Shown in pieces: positions 36,479-44,779 of a stretch of 64,000 nucleotides of DNA (position 1 is its first letter; every line of letters starts with the position of its first letter). The stretch comes from Bacteroidota bacterium (GTDB taxonomy: Bacteria > Bacteroidota > Bacteroidia > Cytophagales > Cyclobacteriaceae), in assembly GCA_018266055.1 (NCBI GenBank), contig JAFDYT010000002.1:205657-269656 (forward strand), in the 5' to 3' direction. Made by a program: the position numbers and the translations under genes. Below the pieces are notes generated by a model. The model was not told the origin of the DNA. It ran no database searches and saw only the letters and a program-made list of their open reading frames with translations.

Positions 36479-36506
36479 CAAATATAATATGTTTACTTAT
36501 TATATT
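36479..36506 (-). promoter_or_regulatory. SRPBCC-marR operon -7 box and probable MarR operator
   Basis: The minus-strand box TATATTTG (36479-36486) fits TAnnTTTG exactly. A 9-bp inverted repeat AATATAATA (36481-36489) with TATTATATT (36498-36506) overlaps it, and the expected -33 motif is absent. A palindrome over the -7 box next to a marR gene is typical of an autoregulatory site. Confidence 0.45.
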
Positions 36507-36540
36507 ATTACATAGTATAAATATTTTTATAAAATCAATA

Positions 36541-36574
36541 AAAAAGTCGATAACCAGAGCGATTATCGACTTTT
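36541..36574 (-). terminator. Intrinsic terminator after the EF-G-like gene
   Basis: A 12-bp perfect stem, AAAAGTCGATAA with TTATCGACTTTT, has a short loop. On the minus strand it is followed by TTATT. It begins 22 bp after the EF-G-like stop codon (36596) and also separates that gene from the marR operon promoter. Confidence 0.85.
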
Positions 36575-36595
36575 CGGGTGTGGCTTAGGGCAACG

Positions 36596-38725
36596 CTAAG
36601 AAACCAACTCAGACTCTACAGCGGTCTTGGCCAACTTTTGCTGTAGATCGAACGGCACCGGTGCGAAATCGGCGAAACGTTGTTTGAAGCTCGCTCGCCC
36701 TTGTGAAATGGATCGCAGCGAAGTAGAATACCGGTCGAGTTCGGCCAGTGGCACACGCGCTTTGATCACCTGGTTATTTCCATTAGTGTCAATGCCCATG
36801 ATCAGCGCCCGGCGGGTTTGCAAGTCGCCCATTACATCGCCCATGATTTCTTCGGGCACCATGATTTCAAGATCGTAAATCGGTTCGAGCAGTTGAGGCT
36901 CGGCTTTCATAAACGCATCTTTGAAGGCCATCATACCAGCAATCTTAAAAGAGATGTCGTTGGAATCTACGGGATGCATTTTGCCGTCATACACCATCAC
37001 GCGCACGTCGCGCACATACGAGCCGGTGATTGGGCCTTCTTCCATTTTTTCCATCACTCCTTTTAATATAGATGGAATGAAGCGGGCATCAATCACACCG
37101 CCAACAATGCAATTGTAAAATACAAGCTTGCCTCCCCACTCCAGTTCTATCACTTCTTTGCCGCGCACGCTGTATTCCGTTGGCTCGGGCATTCCATCAT
37201 AATAAGGTTCAATTTTCAAATGCACTTCGCCAAACTGACCAGCACCACCCGATTGTTTTTTGTGGCGGTAGCTGGATGTCATCGGCTTGCGAATGGTTTC
37301 GCGATATGATATCCGCGGTGCTACAAAATCCACGCGAAGCTTATACACATTTTCCAAAAACCATTTGCACACCATCAAGTGCAGTTCGCCTTGAGCAGAA
37401 AGAATAAGTTGCTTCAGTTCTTTGGAGAAACCAACTTCCAGCGTAGGGTCTTCCTGATGAATTTTGCCCAACACTTCGCCAATCTTTTCGTCATCGTTTT
37501 TGCTTTGCGCAATTACGGCGAATTGAATCCGTGGTTCCGGGAAAACAATGGGCTCAATGGTCACGTCAAATCCTTTCGCGTGAAGCGTTTGATTGGTATA
37601 GCTGTCTTTCAGCTTCAAGGTTGCGCCGATATCACCGGCCACTAATTTTTCAACAGGGTTTCTGGTTTTTCCATCCATGATGAAAAGTTGGTGGAAACGC
37701 TCCACAGAGCCAGTCTGGCTGTTGATCAATTCAGAAGAAGAAGTGACTTCTCCTGAAATGACTTTAAAGAAAGAAAGCTTGCCGAGGTTGGGCTCAATAT
37801 GCGTTTTGAAAATAAACAGTGCCGCAGGTTGTGTGCGGTCGAAGGCAATTTCTTTACCGGCTGTAGTGCGCTCGGGTTTTGCTTCCAGCGGCGTAGGCGC
37901 TACGTTGTCGATGAAGCCCATCATCCGGCCGGTGCCCATGTTTTTCTTGGCCGATGTTACGAACACAGGGAACACGTCGTGGTGGATCATTCCAAGCTTC
38001 AAGCCCTGGCGCAGTTCGTCTTCATCGAGTGTACCTTTTTCAAAGTAAGCATCCATCAACTTCTCGTCGTTCTCAGCGGCTTTCTCCACGAGTTCGTTGT
38101 GCAGGCGATTGGCTTTTTCTTTTTCTGATTCCGGAATTGGAAATTTCTCAGGCTTACCACCGGCGGCTGGGAATTTGTACATCACCATTTTAAGTAAGTC
38201 AATGATGCTGTTGAAGGCTTCGCCCTGGTTCACCGGGTACTGCATTTGGGTGACGGCATTTCCGTAGTGTTCTTTCAGTGAAGCCAATGCGTTATCAAAA
38301 TCAGATTTGGGGTGATCGACCTGATTGATCGCAAAAATCACAGGCTTATTAAACTGCTGCACGTAATTCCAGATCAGGTCGGTACCTACTTCAGCACCGT
38401 GCTGCGCATTGATCGCCAGCACACACGTGTCGGCCACGCGAAGCGAAGCGATCATCTCGCCGGCGAAGTCATCGAAGCCAGGTGTATCGATAATATTTAT
38501 TTTATAATCGCGCCACTCGGTGTGCAGCACGGTCGCAAAAACAGAATTGCCACGCTCTTGTTCGATTTCGTGGCAATCACTGACTGTATTCTTTCCTTCT
38601 ATAGTGCCTCTGCGGTGGATGATCCCAGCCTCAAAGAGCATGTCCTCGGCAAGTAAGGTCTTGCCGCTTTTGGGCGCCCCCAGCAACACAATGTTTTTAA
38701 TGTGTTTGTCGTCATAGATTTTCAT
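36596..38725 (-). CDS. EF-G-like translation factor (EF-G2 type) with altered GTPase motifs
   Basis: The 709-residue protein has the full five-domain EF-G layout, including SRISYRETIRKP-like domain IV and PIYDLEIMVPEEIMGDVMGDL in domain V. The P-loop is GAPKSGKT (16-23). However, the G3 motif reads DTPGF (80-84) where EF-G has DTPGH, so the catalytic histidine is phenylalanine; G4 is NQVD (134-137) rather than NKxD; and G2 is RGNSV instead of RGITI. This pattern fits the Bacteroidota EF-G paralogue EF-G2, which is reported to work without GTP hydrolysis and to help during starvation. It stands alone with its own terminator. Confidence 0.85.
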   Translation of the reverse strand: MKIYDDKHIKNIVLLGAPKSGKTLLAEDMLFEAGIIHRRGTIEGKNTVSDCHEIEQERGNSVFATVLHTEWRDYKINIIDTPGFDDFAGEMIASLRVADTCVLAINAQHGAEVGTDLIWNYVQQFNKPVIFAINQVDHPKSDFDNALASLKEHYGNAVTQMQYPVNQGEAFNSIIDLLKMVMYKFPAAGGKPEKFPIPESEKEKANRLHNELVEKAAENDEKLMDAYFEKGTLDEDELRQGLKLGMIHHDVFPVFVTSAKKNMGTGRMMGFIDNVAPTPLEAKPERTTAGKEIAFDRTQPAALFIFKTHIEPNLGKLSFFKVISGEVTSSSELINSQTGSVERFHQLFIMDGKTRNPVEKLVAGDIGATLKLKDSYTNQTLHAKGFDVTIEPIVFPEPRIQFAVIAQSKNDDEKIGEVLGKIHQEDPTLEVGFSKELKQLILSAQGELHLMVCKWFLENVYKLRVDFVAPRISYRETIRKPMTSSYRHKKQSGGAGQFGEVHLKIEPYYDGMPEPTEYSVRGKEVIELEWGGKLVFYNCIVGGVIDARFIPSILKGVMEKMEEGPITGSYVRDVRVMVYDGKMHPVDSNDISFKIAGMMAFKDAFMKAEPQLLEPIYDLEIMVPEEIMGDVMGDLQTRRALIMGIDTNGNNQVIKARVPLAELDRYSTSLRSISQGRASFKQRFADFAPVPFDLQQKLAKTAVESELVS

Positions 38726-38894
38726 AGGAGTAAAATTTTATGGTTCGTGAATGTCTTTCAACTCATTTTTCACTCCCCGAAAATCTTGCGCGGACTGCGC
38801 TTTTCGCTGGAAGTGTAGCAAACCCAGCTTTGATGAATTGGTAATTGAATGTAAGCCAAAAAAGACAAATACGGAAGTTGATCATTCATTCTTT

Positions 38895-38928
38895 TTTGAT
38901 GATTAATGACAGGTATTTTGTAGGTTTG
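38895..38928 (+). promoter_or_regulatory. Putative promoter of the methyltransferase gene
   Basis: TTTG (38895-38898), a 22-bp spacer and TAGGTTTG (38921-38928, exact TAnnTTTG) form a Bacteroidota housekeeping-type promoter. The start site would be near 38935, only about ten bases before the ATG at 38944. This supports the internal ATG as the true start and implies a very short leader. Confidence 0.5.
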
Positions 38929-38943
38929 AATGTTTACACTCCC

Positions 38944-39837
38944 ATGAAATTATTGCATCCCTCTTCCTGGAAAGATTACGAACTCATTGACGCAGGCGAC
39001 GGCGAAAAACTGGAGCGATTTGGGAAATACTGTTTGATCCGACCAGAGCCGCAAGCGATCTGGCGAAAGACAAAATCTGAAAACGAGTGGAACAAAATAG
39101 CACATGCTCAATTCAGGCGTGAGCAAAAAGATAATTTCCGATTTGGCGACGACGTGAAAGGTGGCTGGAAGAAAAATCAATCGATGCCTGACAGTTGGAA
39201 TGTAGAATATCATCACCAAAAGCTTTCGCTTACACTGCGCCTGGCCCTTACCAGTTTTGGCCATGTGGGTATTTTTCCTGAGCAAGGTGAAAATTGGAAT
39301 TTTATTTTTGAAACTGTAAGCAGTTGGAAAACAAAAGCGCCGCGCATTCTTAATCTTTTTGCGTACACCGGCGCTGCCTCTATGGTGGCGCGGCAGGCAG
39401 GAGCCGAGGTAACACACGTAGACGCCTCACGACCCGGGCTGAATTGGGCCAACCAAAACATGCAACTCAACCACCTCGACCATATCCGTTGGGTGTATGA
39501 AGATGCGTTGAAGTTTGTAAAGCGCGAAGCCAAACGCGGCAACAAATACAACGGCATCATTATGGATCCTCCTCCCTACGGCCGCGGCCCGGAAGGTGAA
39601 AAATGGACTCTGCAAGAAAAACTGGACGAACTCGTTTGGCTAAGTCATCAATTGCTCGAAGAGAAAGATCACTTTTTTATTTTGTCGATGTATGCCGTTG
39701 GCCTTTCGGCAACGGTAGGACTGAACGTGGTGAAGTCGCATTTCAAAGATTCTCAGCCTGAGTCGGGCGAATTCTTTCTGAAGTCTACACAGGGACTTGA
39801 TTTGCCCATGGGCACTTTTGTGCGGTTTCGCGGCTAA
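38944..39837 (+). CDS. Class I SAM-dependent rRNA-type methyltransferase
   Basis: From the ATG at 38944 the protein has 297 residues; the frame is open back to 38845, but a promoter lies inside that extension. The Rossmann SAM loop is ILNLFAYTGAASMVARQAGA (about 140), followed by VTHVDASRPGLNWANQN (about 163) and the catalytic-region IIMDPPPYGRGPEGEKW (about 210), as in RlmI/RlmK-type 23S rRNA cytosine methyltransferases. It lacks the N-terminal PUA domain of RlmI. The exact target base is not known. Confidence 0.82.
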   Translation: MKLLHPSSWKDYELIDAGDGEKLERFGKYCLIRPEPQAIWRKTKSENEWNKIAHAQFRREQKDNFRFGDDVKGGWKKNQSMPDSWNVEYHHQKLSLTLRLALTSFGHVGIFPEQGENWNFIFETVSSWKTKAPRILNLFAYTGAASMVARQAGAEVTHVDASRPGLNWANQNMQLNHLDHIRWVYEDALKFVKREAKRGNKYNGIIMDPPPYGRGPEGEKWTLQEKLDELVWLSHQLLEEKDHFFILSMYAVGLSATVGLNVVKSHFKDSQPESGEFFLKSTQGLDLPMGTFVRFRG

Positions 39838-39882
39838 TCGGTTTTAATAATCCAGCCTTTCTCGGTTTTTCAATAATCTATT

Positions 39883-39914
39883 TTTGCGCGATCCTAAAGT
39901 TTTACACATATTTG
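39883..39914 (+). promoter_or_regulatory. Promoter of tRNA-Leu
   Basis: TTTG (39883-39886), a 20-bp spacer and CATATTTG (39907-39914; one mismatch to TAnnTTTG) stand 14 bp before the mature tRNA 5' end. Spacing and position are right for a tRNA promoter in this phylum. Confidence 0.55.
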
Positions 39915-39928
39915 CAGCCCGGTTTTAA

Positions 39929-40010
39929 GCCTGAGTGGCGGAACTGGTAGACGCGCACGACTCAAAATCGTGTACCGCAAGGTGTGCCGGTTCGATTCCG
40001 GCCTCAGGTA
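39929..40010 (+). tRNA. tRNA-Leu (anticodon CAA)
   Basis: The 82-nt class II tRNA has an acceptor stem GCCTGAG with CTCAGGT (terminal G-T pair) and discriminator A. The anticodon stem CACGA/TCGTG encloses the loop CTCAAAA, giving anticodon CAA for codon TTG. A long variable arm and the T arm GCCGG-TTCGATT-CCGGC follow. CCA is not encoded. An apparent protein frame across this gene is an artefact. Confidence 0.97.
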
Positions 40011-40011
40011 C

Positions 40012-40044
40012 AAAGCCCTGGCGATTTTCGTCGGGGCTTTTCCT
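40012..40044 (+). terminator. Intrinsic terminator after tRNA-Leu
   Basis: The arms AAAGCCC-TGGCG and CGTCG-GGGCTTT pair with two wobble positions around a TTTT-type loop, and TTTT follows. It starts 2 bp after the tRNA and ends well before the cystathionine beta-synthase start. Confidence 0.7.
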
Positions 40045-40122
40045 TTTATTGGCGACGGCTCCTCTGAAAATTGCCAAAAGCCCCCTCCTGCTTTTTTATT
40101 TACTTTGCATAAAATTTAAAGT

Positions 40123-41493
40123 ATGATCTACAACTCCATCATTGATACCATCGGCAATACTCCGATCGTGAGATTGAATAAATTGGGAAAAGGAATTGCC
40201 GGAACACTTCTTGCCAAGGTTGAATACTTCAACCCGGGCAACTCCACCAAAGACAGGATGGCGTTGAAAATGATCGAAGACGCCGAAAAAGCTGGCCTGT
40301 TAAAACCAGGAGGTACCATCATTGAAGGAACTTCAGGAAACACCGGCATGGGCCTCGCGTTGACCGCCGTGGCCAAAGGATACAAATGCATTTTTACCAT
40401 GGCCGACAAACAGTCGCAGGAGAAAATAAATATCCTCCGGGCGGTCGGAGCCGAAGTAATTGTTTGCCCCACTAACGTGGAACCTGAAGATCCGCGCTCT
40501 TATTATTCTGTAGCCCGAAAACTGAATAAAGAAATTCCCAATTCCATTTATCCAAACCAGTACGACAATCCGTCGAATGCAAAGGCTCATTATGAAACCA
40601 CAGGTCCTGAAATCTGGACGCAGACGGCCGGCAAGATCACGCACTATGTGGCAACCGTAGGAACTGGCGGGTCGATGTGCGGCACTGCGCGATTTTTAAA
40701 AGAAAAAAAATCGGATCTGATTGCGGTTGGAATTGACACCTACGGATCAGTATTTAAGAAATATAAAGAAACCGGCATCTTCGATAGAAATGAAATTTAC
40801 CCTTATCTCACCGAAGGCTTTGGTGAAGACATCCTTCCAAAAAATGTAGACTTCAATGTGATTGACACCTTCATAAAAGTAACGGACAAGGATGGCGCGA
40901 TCATGGCGCGAAGGCTTTCGCGTGAAGAAGGTTTGTTTGTGGGTTGGAGCAGTGGCTCCGCTGTACACGGTGCTTTAGAATATGCCCGGGAAAATTTAAA
41001 AAAGGATGATACCATGGTAATTCTCCTGCCCGATCACGGTACACGCTATCTCAACAAAGTCTACAACGATATGTGGATGAAAGATCACGGCTTTTTGGAG
41101 GAGCGTGTCTATGGCACCGCGCGTGAAATCATTTTAGGTAGAAACGGAAAAACTACACTTCTCACAGTGACAAAAAACTCAACCATAGGTGAAGCGATTC
41201 GTCTGATGAACAAAGAAGGAGTCGATCAGATGCCTGTAGTGGAAGGCAGCGAATTTGTAGGAAGCGTTACCACAGCCGGGTTGGTAGAAAAAATCATCAA
41301 CGATCCTGCGCTAAAAGATAAATCGGTAGGTGAGATCATGGACCCGCCGATGCAGGTGGTTGCCCTTGACAGCACGCTTGATGTGCTTTCGTCAATGCTC
41401 AACAAAACCAATAAAGCATTACTTGTACGTGATGAATCGGAGCGGGCGCACATCATCACCCAGCACGATATTCTGAAAGCGATTACGGCGTAA
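40123..41493 (+). CDS. Cystathionine beta-synthase
   Basis: The 456-residue protein starts with a PLP-dependent catalytic domain (about 1-325). The PLP-lysine region is NSTKDRMALKMI (about 40), the serine/substrate loop is GTSGNTGMGLAL (about 69), and GTGGSMCGTARFL (about 185) is the phosphate-binding loop. Two CBS domains (about 335-395 and 400-456) follow, with EGVDQMPVVEG and IMDPPMQVVALDS. It condenses serine and homocysteine in transsulfuration. An apparent -7 box TTACTTTG (one mismatch) lies at 40100-40107. Confidence 0.93.
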   Translation: MIYNSIIDTIGNTPIVRLNKLGKGIAGTLLAKVEYFNPGNSTKDRMALKMIEDAEKAGLLKPGGTIIEGTSGNTGMGLALTAVAKGYKCIFTMADKQSQEKINILRAVGAEVIVCPTNVEPEDPRSYYSVARKLNKEIPNSIYPNQYDNPSNAKAHYETTGPEIWTQTAGKITHYVATVGTGGSMCGTARFLKEKKSDLIAVGIDTYGSVFKKYKETGIFDRNEIYPYLTEGFGEDILPKNVDFNVIDTFIKVTDKDGAIMARRLSREEGLFVGWSSGSAVHGALEYARENLKKDDTMVILLPDHGTRYLNKVYNDMWMKDHGFLEERVYGTAREIILGRNGKTTLLTVTKNSTIGEAIRLMNKEGVDQMPVVEGSEFVGSVTTAGLVEKIINDPALKDKSVGEIMDPPMQVVALDSTLDVLSSMLNKTNKALLVRDESERAHIITQHDILKAITA

Positions 41494-41498
41494 GACTT

Positions 41499-42014
41499 TT
41501 AGAATTCCTTAAGTATAAAGCGATATCCGATGGAAAGAGCCACCGAAGGAAGGCTTCCAATCACCACGCCTTTGCTTCGGAGGTCGGCGAGATAATTATC
41601 CACATCCGAACCACGAACCGGCACTAATAGCGCAATAGACCAAAAACCATTTCGGCCCGGGCGACCTTTAATATCAAGGCCAAATCCGAACGAGGGGCCG
41701 TAGAACACTTTATTATATTGAGTTGCGTTGGTTACTGCCACAGCGGCATTGTATCCGTACATCCCGGTCAGGAAAGGTGCCACCCGTGATTCGGGAGCTA
41801 ATCGAATTTTAGCGCCAACATTGAATCCAACATCGGCGATCGCATAACCCAGTCCTCCGAACAATCCGAAATTTTTACCTGCATAGGTGGTGAAGTTTGC
41901 TCCGATACCTCCATAGTCAAAGCCTAATCCTATGCCTAGCGTAGTTTTATCCTGAGCGAAGGCCATCGCACTTGCGAAAACCACAAGTGCTACAGCTATG
42001 AATTTTGTTTTCAT
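41499..42014 (-). CDS. Outer-membrane beta-barrel protein
   Basis: This 171-residue protein has a signal peptide (about 1-20, ending MAFAQ) and alternating hydrophobic/polar strands with Gly and aromatic residues: GLGFDYGGIGANFTTY, FGLFGGLGYAIADVGFNVGAKI, and a final strand SIGYRFILKEF ending in Phe, as expected for barrel assembly. It is an eight-strand-type barrel of unknown function. The stop lies 5 bp from the convergent cystathionine beta-synthase stop. Confidence 0.75.
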   Translation of the reverse strand: MKTKFIAVALVVFASAMAFAQDKTTLGIGLGFDYGGIGANFTTYAGKNFGLFGGLGYAIADVGFNVGAKIRLAPESRVAPFLTGMYGYNAAVAVTNATQYNKVFYGPSFGFGLDIKGRPGRNGFWSIALLVPVRGSDVDNYLADLRSKGVVIGSLPSVALSIGYRFILKEF

Positions 42015-42072
42015 AATCTATTTAATCGACGATTTACTTTACCTCAATATAATGAAGTAATTTTTAAGAGCA

Positions 42073-43269
42073 TCAATTTTTGACAAATTCCACCTCCACA
42101 CGATCATTGTATTGACCCAACGTACCTCCTTCCGGATAGAGTGGAATTTTTCCTCCTTCACCTTTGGTGGCAATGCGGTCAGCAGTGATGCCCTGTTGAA
42201 CAAGATAGGCTTTTACTGTTTCAGCACGAGCTTCGGAAAGTTCTTTCGAAGAAATTGTTTGCTTCTTATTTCCTTTCGGATCCATGGCAAAGAACTTGGT
42301 GCTTGTACCCAAGGTATAGGTTTCACGGTCTTGCTTGCCGTTGCAATGACCATAGATTTTAATTTTATACTTAAGATTTTCTTTCAATAAGTTTACCAAA
42401 CCATCGAGTTCGTTTTGCGACTCCGGCTGCATCACGGATGTATTCTTAAAGAAGTGGACATTAGTAAAATCGATGTAATCGCCTTTCTTTGCTTTGTCCA
42501 GATTCACGGTGATGATCTCTTCGTTCTGTCCGCCTTTCTCAGTCGACGCCAATGAATAATTAAAAGACAGATTGCTTTGTTTGTAGCCAGGCAATTGAGC
42601 AATCAGGTTATAAGTTCCTTTTTTATTTCGCGGAGCCTCAAGATAAATGACTTCTCCACTTTTTACTGCCTGATACTGCGTTGCTCCCGGCTCCTGCAAC
42701 TGAAGATTACCAAACAACTCTTTTCCATCGGCTTTACTTACCACACGAATGTAAAAGGGCTTTCCCTTAGGTTTCTTTACTTCAACAGGTTCGGTTTTTT
42801 TAAGCGTTGAAGAATCAATCTTAGGTGTTTCAATTTTCACAGAATCTTTCTTAACGTGCGAAACCACGGGCTCAATCACAGGCTCGATCTTTGGCTCTAT
42901 TTTGGGTTCTACCTTAGGCTCAGGTTTGGGTTCTGGCTGAGTTACTTCATCTGTACCCAGCTTTCCGCTGTACACCCACGCGTCTTTGTAGTTGGTTTCG
43001 ACTTTTATCTTGATCAAAAAATTATAAGCCTTCTTTTTATCGCCGGTGGTTAAGAGATAAACATAAAATAGTTTTCGCTCGGGTTGAAGTGCATATTGGG
43101 CAGAAAACCCGTTTCGGTTAGCGGACGCCGTAAACCGCGCAGCATTATCCACCACGCGAAACGCACCAATCACGACGTAATGACTTTCCTTCGTCTGACT
43201 CGTGCCCTGAAATGAAAAACTTAGTAAAAGAAATAAGAAGACGAAGGCTTTAGGGTATTTCATGGCCAT
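42073..43269 (-). CDS. OmpA-domain protein with N-terminal SPOR-like domain (copy A)
   Basis: The 398-residue exported protein has two in-frame ATGs, 43269 and 43263; the signal peptide core FVFLFLLLSFSF follows. A SPOR-like domain (about 27-105) starts HYVVIGAFRVVDNAARFTAS. A repetitive Pro/Glu/Lys linker (PEPKPEPKVEPKIEPK) then spans the periplasm. The region about 170-265 is beta-rich, and the OmpA peptidoglycan-binding domain (about 275-398) has NLDGLVNLLKE-like, ARAETVKAYLVQQGI and NDRVEVEFVKN. The second copy lies just upstream. The pair probably tethers outer membrane and wall. Confidence 0.85.
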   Translation of the reverse strand: MAMKYPKAFVFLFLLLSFSFQGTSQTKESHYVVIGAFRVVDNAARFTASANRNGFSAQYALQPERKLFYVYLLTTGDKKKAYNFLIKIKVETNYKDAWVYSGKLGTDEVTQPEPKPEPKVEPKIEPKIEPVIEPVVSHVKKDSVKIETPKIDSSTLKKTEPVEVKKPKGKPFYIRVVSKADGKELFGNLQLQEPGATQYQAVKSGEVIYLEAPRNKKGTYNLIAQLPGYKQSNLSFNYSLASTEKGGQNEEIITVNLDKAKKGDYIDFTNVHFFKNTSVMQPESQNELDGLVNLLKENLKYKIKIYGHCNGKQDRETYTLGTSTKFFAMDPKGNKKQTISSKELSEARAETVKAYLVQQGITADRIATKGEGGKIPLYPEGGTLGQYNDRVEVEFVKN

Positions 43270-43359
43270 GATTTAAATTTCAATACGCATGAATATTCTT
43301 CGAACTGAAACGGTAACTAGTGCGCTTGATGGTAAAGGTAGCAATCCCTGACCGTAAGT

Positions 43360-44619
43360 CTAGTCTTCAAGTATTTCTATCTCCACCCTTACGTTGGCCC
43401 TCGCCTGGGGTGAATCAATATCATACACGGGGCGCTTTCCTCCCCATGCCTTGATGTGCATACGTGAAGGGTTTATTCCCTGAGCGATGAGGTAACTCTG
43501 AATGACTTTCGCTCTCTCCTCTGACAACTTCTTGGCCGATCCATATCCGTCTTTAGTGTCAGTAAGCGCAAAGAAATTTTTTGACGCACCCATAGAGATG
43601 ATTTTGCCAGAGGCGTTGCCGTTGGTATGACCGTGGATTTTTATTTTATACTTGGGGTTTTCCTGAAGCATTTCAAGAAGGCTGGTTACTTCGTATTTAG
43701 ACTCGGGCCGCATAATGGCCGCATCCTTGAAAAAGTACACGTTGTACATCACAGCGATATCGCCTTTTTTCAAACGGGTAAGACTAAAGGGAACGGTAAT
43801 TTTATTTTCATCAACAACCACACCTTCAGTCGCAATCGGGTCATTAAAGTTCACCGGTTGCTGAACCTTTCTATATCCAAAGACTTCGCAAACAAATGAG
43901 ACATTACCGGATTTATTGGCTGGCTTCACATTGACAACTTCATTGCCGCGGTAAGACGCCACTTTTCTCGGTTGATTTTTATCGAGGTCCATGACATCAA
44001 TATCTCCACCAATTTCTTTTTCGCCCGCGGCGATCTTAAACAAGAATTTCTTACTGCCTTCAGGGATTTCTTCTTCAAATAGTGAAGGTGTATTCGTGTT
44101 GTTTTGCTCAACGTTTGGCTGAGCAGTGTTGGCAGTTGTTACCGTGTTATTTACCTCCGGTACGATCGTGTTGGGTTGATTAGGTTGGTCAGGTTGTGCG
44201 GTATTCTTTGCCACTTCCTTTGGGTCTGAGGGCTGAATATGTTGAATCCCCTTTCCTGTGATTGGATTCAGGTCGTCCCCTTTTTTCTCGTCTTCGCCCA
44301 GCACGCCTGAAAACACCCATGTGTCGTAATAGGGGCTTTCCTTGCGGAGGCGTTTTGCTTCCTCGAAGGCAGATTGGAGATTTCCTGTATGAAGCACAAA
44401 AACATAAAAGAGTTTGCGTGCAGGGTTTATTGAAAATTGGGCGTCGAACTTATTCTTTTTGGCATTTTCAGTGAATTCTTCTGCGTTTCTCGGAATAGAA
44501 AAAGCGCCTATAACTACATAGTTAGATTTTTCGGTGAGGGGTTGACCAATACTGGCAGAAACCTTCATCCCGGCCATTAAAAGGCAAAAAATCGGAATTA
44601 AAGTGAATCCTTTCTTCAT
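43360..44619 (-). CDS. OmpA-domain protein with N-terminal SPOR-like domain (copy B)
   Basis: The 419-residue paralogue of the neighbouring gene has a signal peptide (about 1-24) and a SPOR-like domain starting NYVVIGAFSIPRNAEEFTEN. Its linker is Asn/Gln/Pro/Thr-rich instead of Pro/Glu/Lys-rich. The C-terminal OmpA domain contains YKIKIHGHTNGNASG, ERAKVIQSYLIAQGI and NVRVEIEILED. The gap to copy A is 90 bp. Same layout and order of motifs make a tandem duplication likely, with the linker as the fastest-changing part. Confidence 0.85.
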   Translation of the reverse strand: MKKGFTLIPIFCLLMAGMKVSASIGQPLTEKSNYVVIGAFSIPRNAEEFTENAKKNKFDAQFSINPARKLFYVFVLHTGNLQSAFEEAKRLRKESPYYDTWVFSGVLGEDEKKGDDLNPITGKGIQHIQPSDPKEVAKNTAQPDQPNQPNTIVPEVNNTVTTANTAQPNVEQNNTNTPSLFEEEIPEGSKKFLFKIAAGEKEIGGDIDVMDLDKNQPRKVASYRGNEVVNVKPANKSGNVSFVCEVFGYRKVQQPVNFNDPIATEGVVVDENKITVPFSLTRLKKGDIAVMYNVYFFKDAAIMRPESKYEVTSLLEMLQENPKYKIKIHGHTNGNASGKIISMGASKNFFALTDTKDGYGSAKKLSEERAKVIQSYLIAQGINPSRMHIKAWGGKRPVYDIDSPQARANVRVEIEILED

Positions 44620-44779
44620 AGGTTTTTTAGAGTTTGTGAGTACAAAGGTGGTTATTGTTGGTTAATTAATTTAACAAATTACCATCAAAACATTACATGT
44701 CAAAGAGTTATGATTGAAATTTTACGATAAACCTGATTTAAGGCCTCAAAAATAGCAATCTAGACGGGATAACTTAAGA

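Noticed and set aside
38778..38806. Hairpin-like CGAAAA...GCGC/GCGC...TTTTCG between EF-G-like and methyltransferase genes
   Set aside because: The two arms are out of register by four bases and no gene ends there; no function could be supported.
39935..40126. Protein frame starting MAELVDAHDSKSC across the tRNA region
   Set aside because: It is the translation of tRNA-Leu; this peptide type is a well-known annotation artefact.
42856..43053. Proline/glutamate repeat in the OmpA-like gene considered as a tandem DNA repeat or CRISPR-like array
   Set aside because: It is a coding low-complexity linker with no spacer structure.
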